Below, piece after piece: positions 6,133 through 6,400 of a stretch of DNA of 6,400 bases. The notes beneath the pieces were generated by a model. The model was not told the origin of the DNA and searched no databases. It saw nothing but the letters and a program-made list of their open reading frames with translations. Made by a program: the position numbers and the translations under genes. How positions within the stretch are numbered: the first letter of the stretch is position 1; each line of letters begins with the position of its first letter. Origin of the DNA: Clostridia bacterium (lineage in GTDB: Bacteria; Bacillota_A; Clostridia; Oscillospirales; CAG-272); assembly GCA_017395725.1 (NCBI GenBank), contig JAFQOB010000075.1, positions 1 through 6,400 of the forward strand, given 5' to 3'.

Positions 6133-6175
6133 AATAAACGTGCAGTTATTTTCAATCTGCACGTTTGTTTTTTTG
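6133..6175 (+). terminator. Rho-independent terminator of the CNNM/CorC operon
   Basis: AAACGTGCAG (6136-6145) pairs perfectly with CTGCACGTTT (6157-6166), with an 11-nt loop between. A/T pairs can extend the stem outward, and a T-run follows (6168-6175). It starts 4 nt after the stop codon. Its sequence is unrelated to the two repeat terminators upstream. Confidence 0.88.
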
Positions 6176-6221
6176 TTTGTCAACTGAGATAACGGTGTTT
6201 TGCGGGTGTATAAGAAATTCG

Positions 6222-6249
6222 AAAAAGTCGCTTTATAAGCGGCTTTTTT
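6222..6249. terminator. Second hairpin terminator, possibly bidirectional
   Basis: AAAAAGTCGCTT (6222-6233) pairs with AAGCGGCTTTTT (6237-6248) through 11 Watson-Crick pairs and one T.G wobble, with a 3-nt loop. Six Ts on the right and five As on the left would give a U-run on either strand. About 55 nt after the first terminator, it would insulate the next promoter. Nothing coding is seen between the two hairpins (6176-6221). Confidence 0.75.
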
Positions 6250-6317
6250 GCGTTTGGTTATTGTTTTGAAAAATACTTGCAACCAAAAGTTGACAAAAAG
6301 ATATCAAGTTCGGTTGC

Positions 6318-6347
6318 TTGACTAATATGTTTTAATTGGAATATAAT
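6318..6347 (+). promoter_or_regulatory. Promoter of a gene beyond the right edge
   Basis: TTGACT (6318-6323), an 18-nt spacer and TATAAT (6342-6347); transcription should start near 6354. The remaining 47 nt hold no ribosome binding site with a usable start: the one ATG (6364) meets a stop after six codons. The window therefore ends inside an untranslated leader. A second TTGACA at 6290-6295 has no -10 box at a workable distance. Confidence 0.7.
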
Positions 6348-6400
6348 ACTAACGTCGGTGTGTATGCGCCGTATTTTGTTGTAAAAATATTTGATATAAC

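Noticed and set aside
6279..6317. GCAACC (6279-6284) and GGTTGC (6312-6317) as an operator near the last promoter
   Set aside because: The arms are 6 bp with 27 nt between and do not extend; chance is a sufficient explanation without the downstream gene or orthologs.

Overview
The window looks like chromosomal DNA of a low-GC Clostridia-type Firmicute, most likely a gut commensal of the Ruminococcaceae/Oscillospiraceae sort. The evidence is AT-rich intergenic DNA, AGGAGG-like ribosome binding sites, strong sigma-A-type promoters, a hairpin-plus-T-run terminator after every transcription unit, and genes for BspA-like leucine-rich-repeat surface proteins. The genus is an inference. All recognised genes lie on the + strand.

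Layout. (1) 1-303: the last 100 codons of a LivF-type branched-chain amino acid ABC transporter ATPase, closed by a terminator at 317-360. (2) 451-3124: a two-gene unit driven by a textbook promoter (TTGACA, 17 nt, TATAAT). It encodes two paralogous cell-surface proteins. Each has a membrane anchor (a transmembrane segment in the first, a lipobox in the second), a Cys/His-rich module with nearly invariant spacing, BspA-type leucine-rich repeats and a shared W-x14-W tail. A terminator at 3154-3193 and a second palindrome at 3212-3241 follow. (3) 3294-6128: a second two-gene unit with its own promoter. It encodes two paralogous CNNM/DUF21-CBS-CorC_HlyC membrane proteins of the Mg2+/Co2+ transporter (HlyC/CorC) family, 14 bp apart. 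(4) 6129-6400: two terminators in series, then a promoter (TTGACT, 18 nt, TATAAT) whose gene lies beyond the window.

The window is thus two tandem pairs of paralogs behind the end of a transport operon. The surface-protein pair is framed by two direct copies of a 58-60 bp terminator repeat. Their stems show one compensatory base-pair change and one G.U to A-U change, so this pair could be a cassette gained or lost by recombination at the repeats. The most unusual content is the Cys/His module of the two surface proteins, a tandem C-x9/10-C-x2-C-x10/12-H pattern that suggests extracytoplasmic metal binding or disulfides. No mobile-element gene, CRISPR array, tRNA or rRNA was seen. No stretch longer than 300 bases lacks a gene; the three intergenic regions (254, 254 and 272 nt) are described in the entries below.
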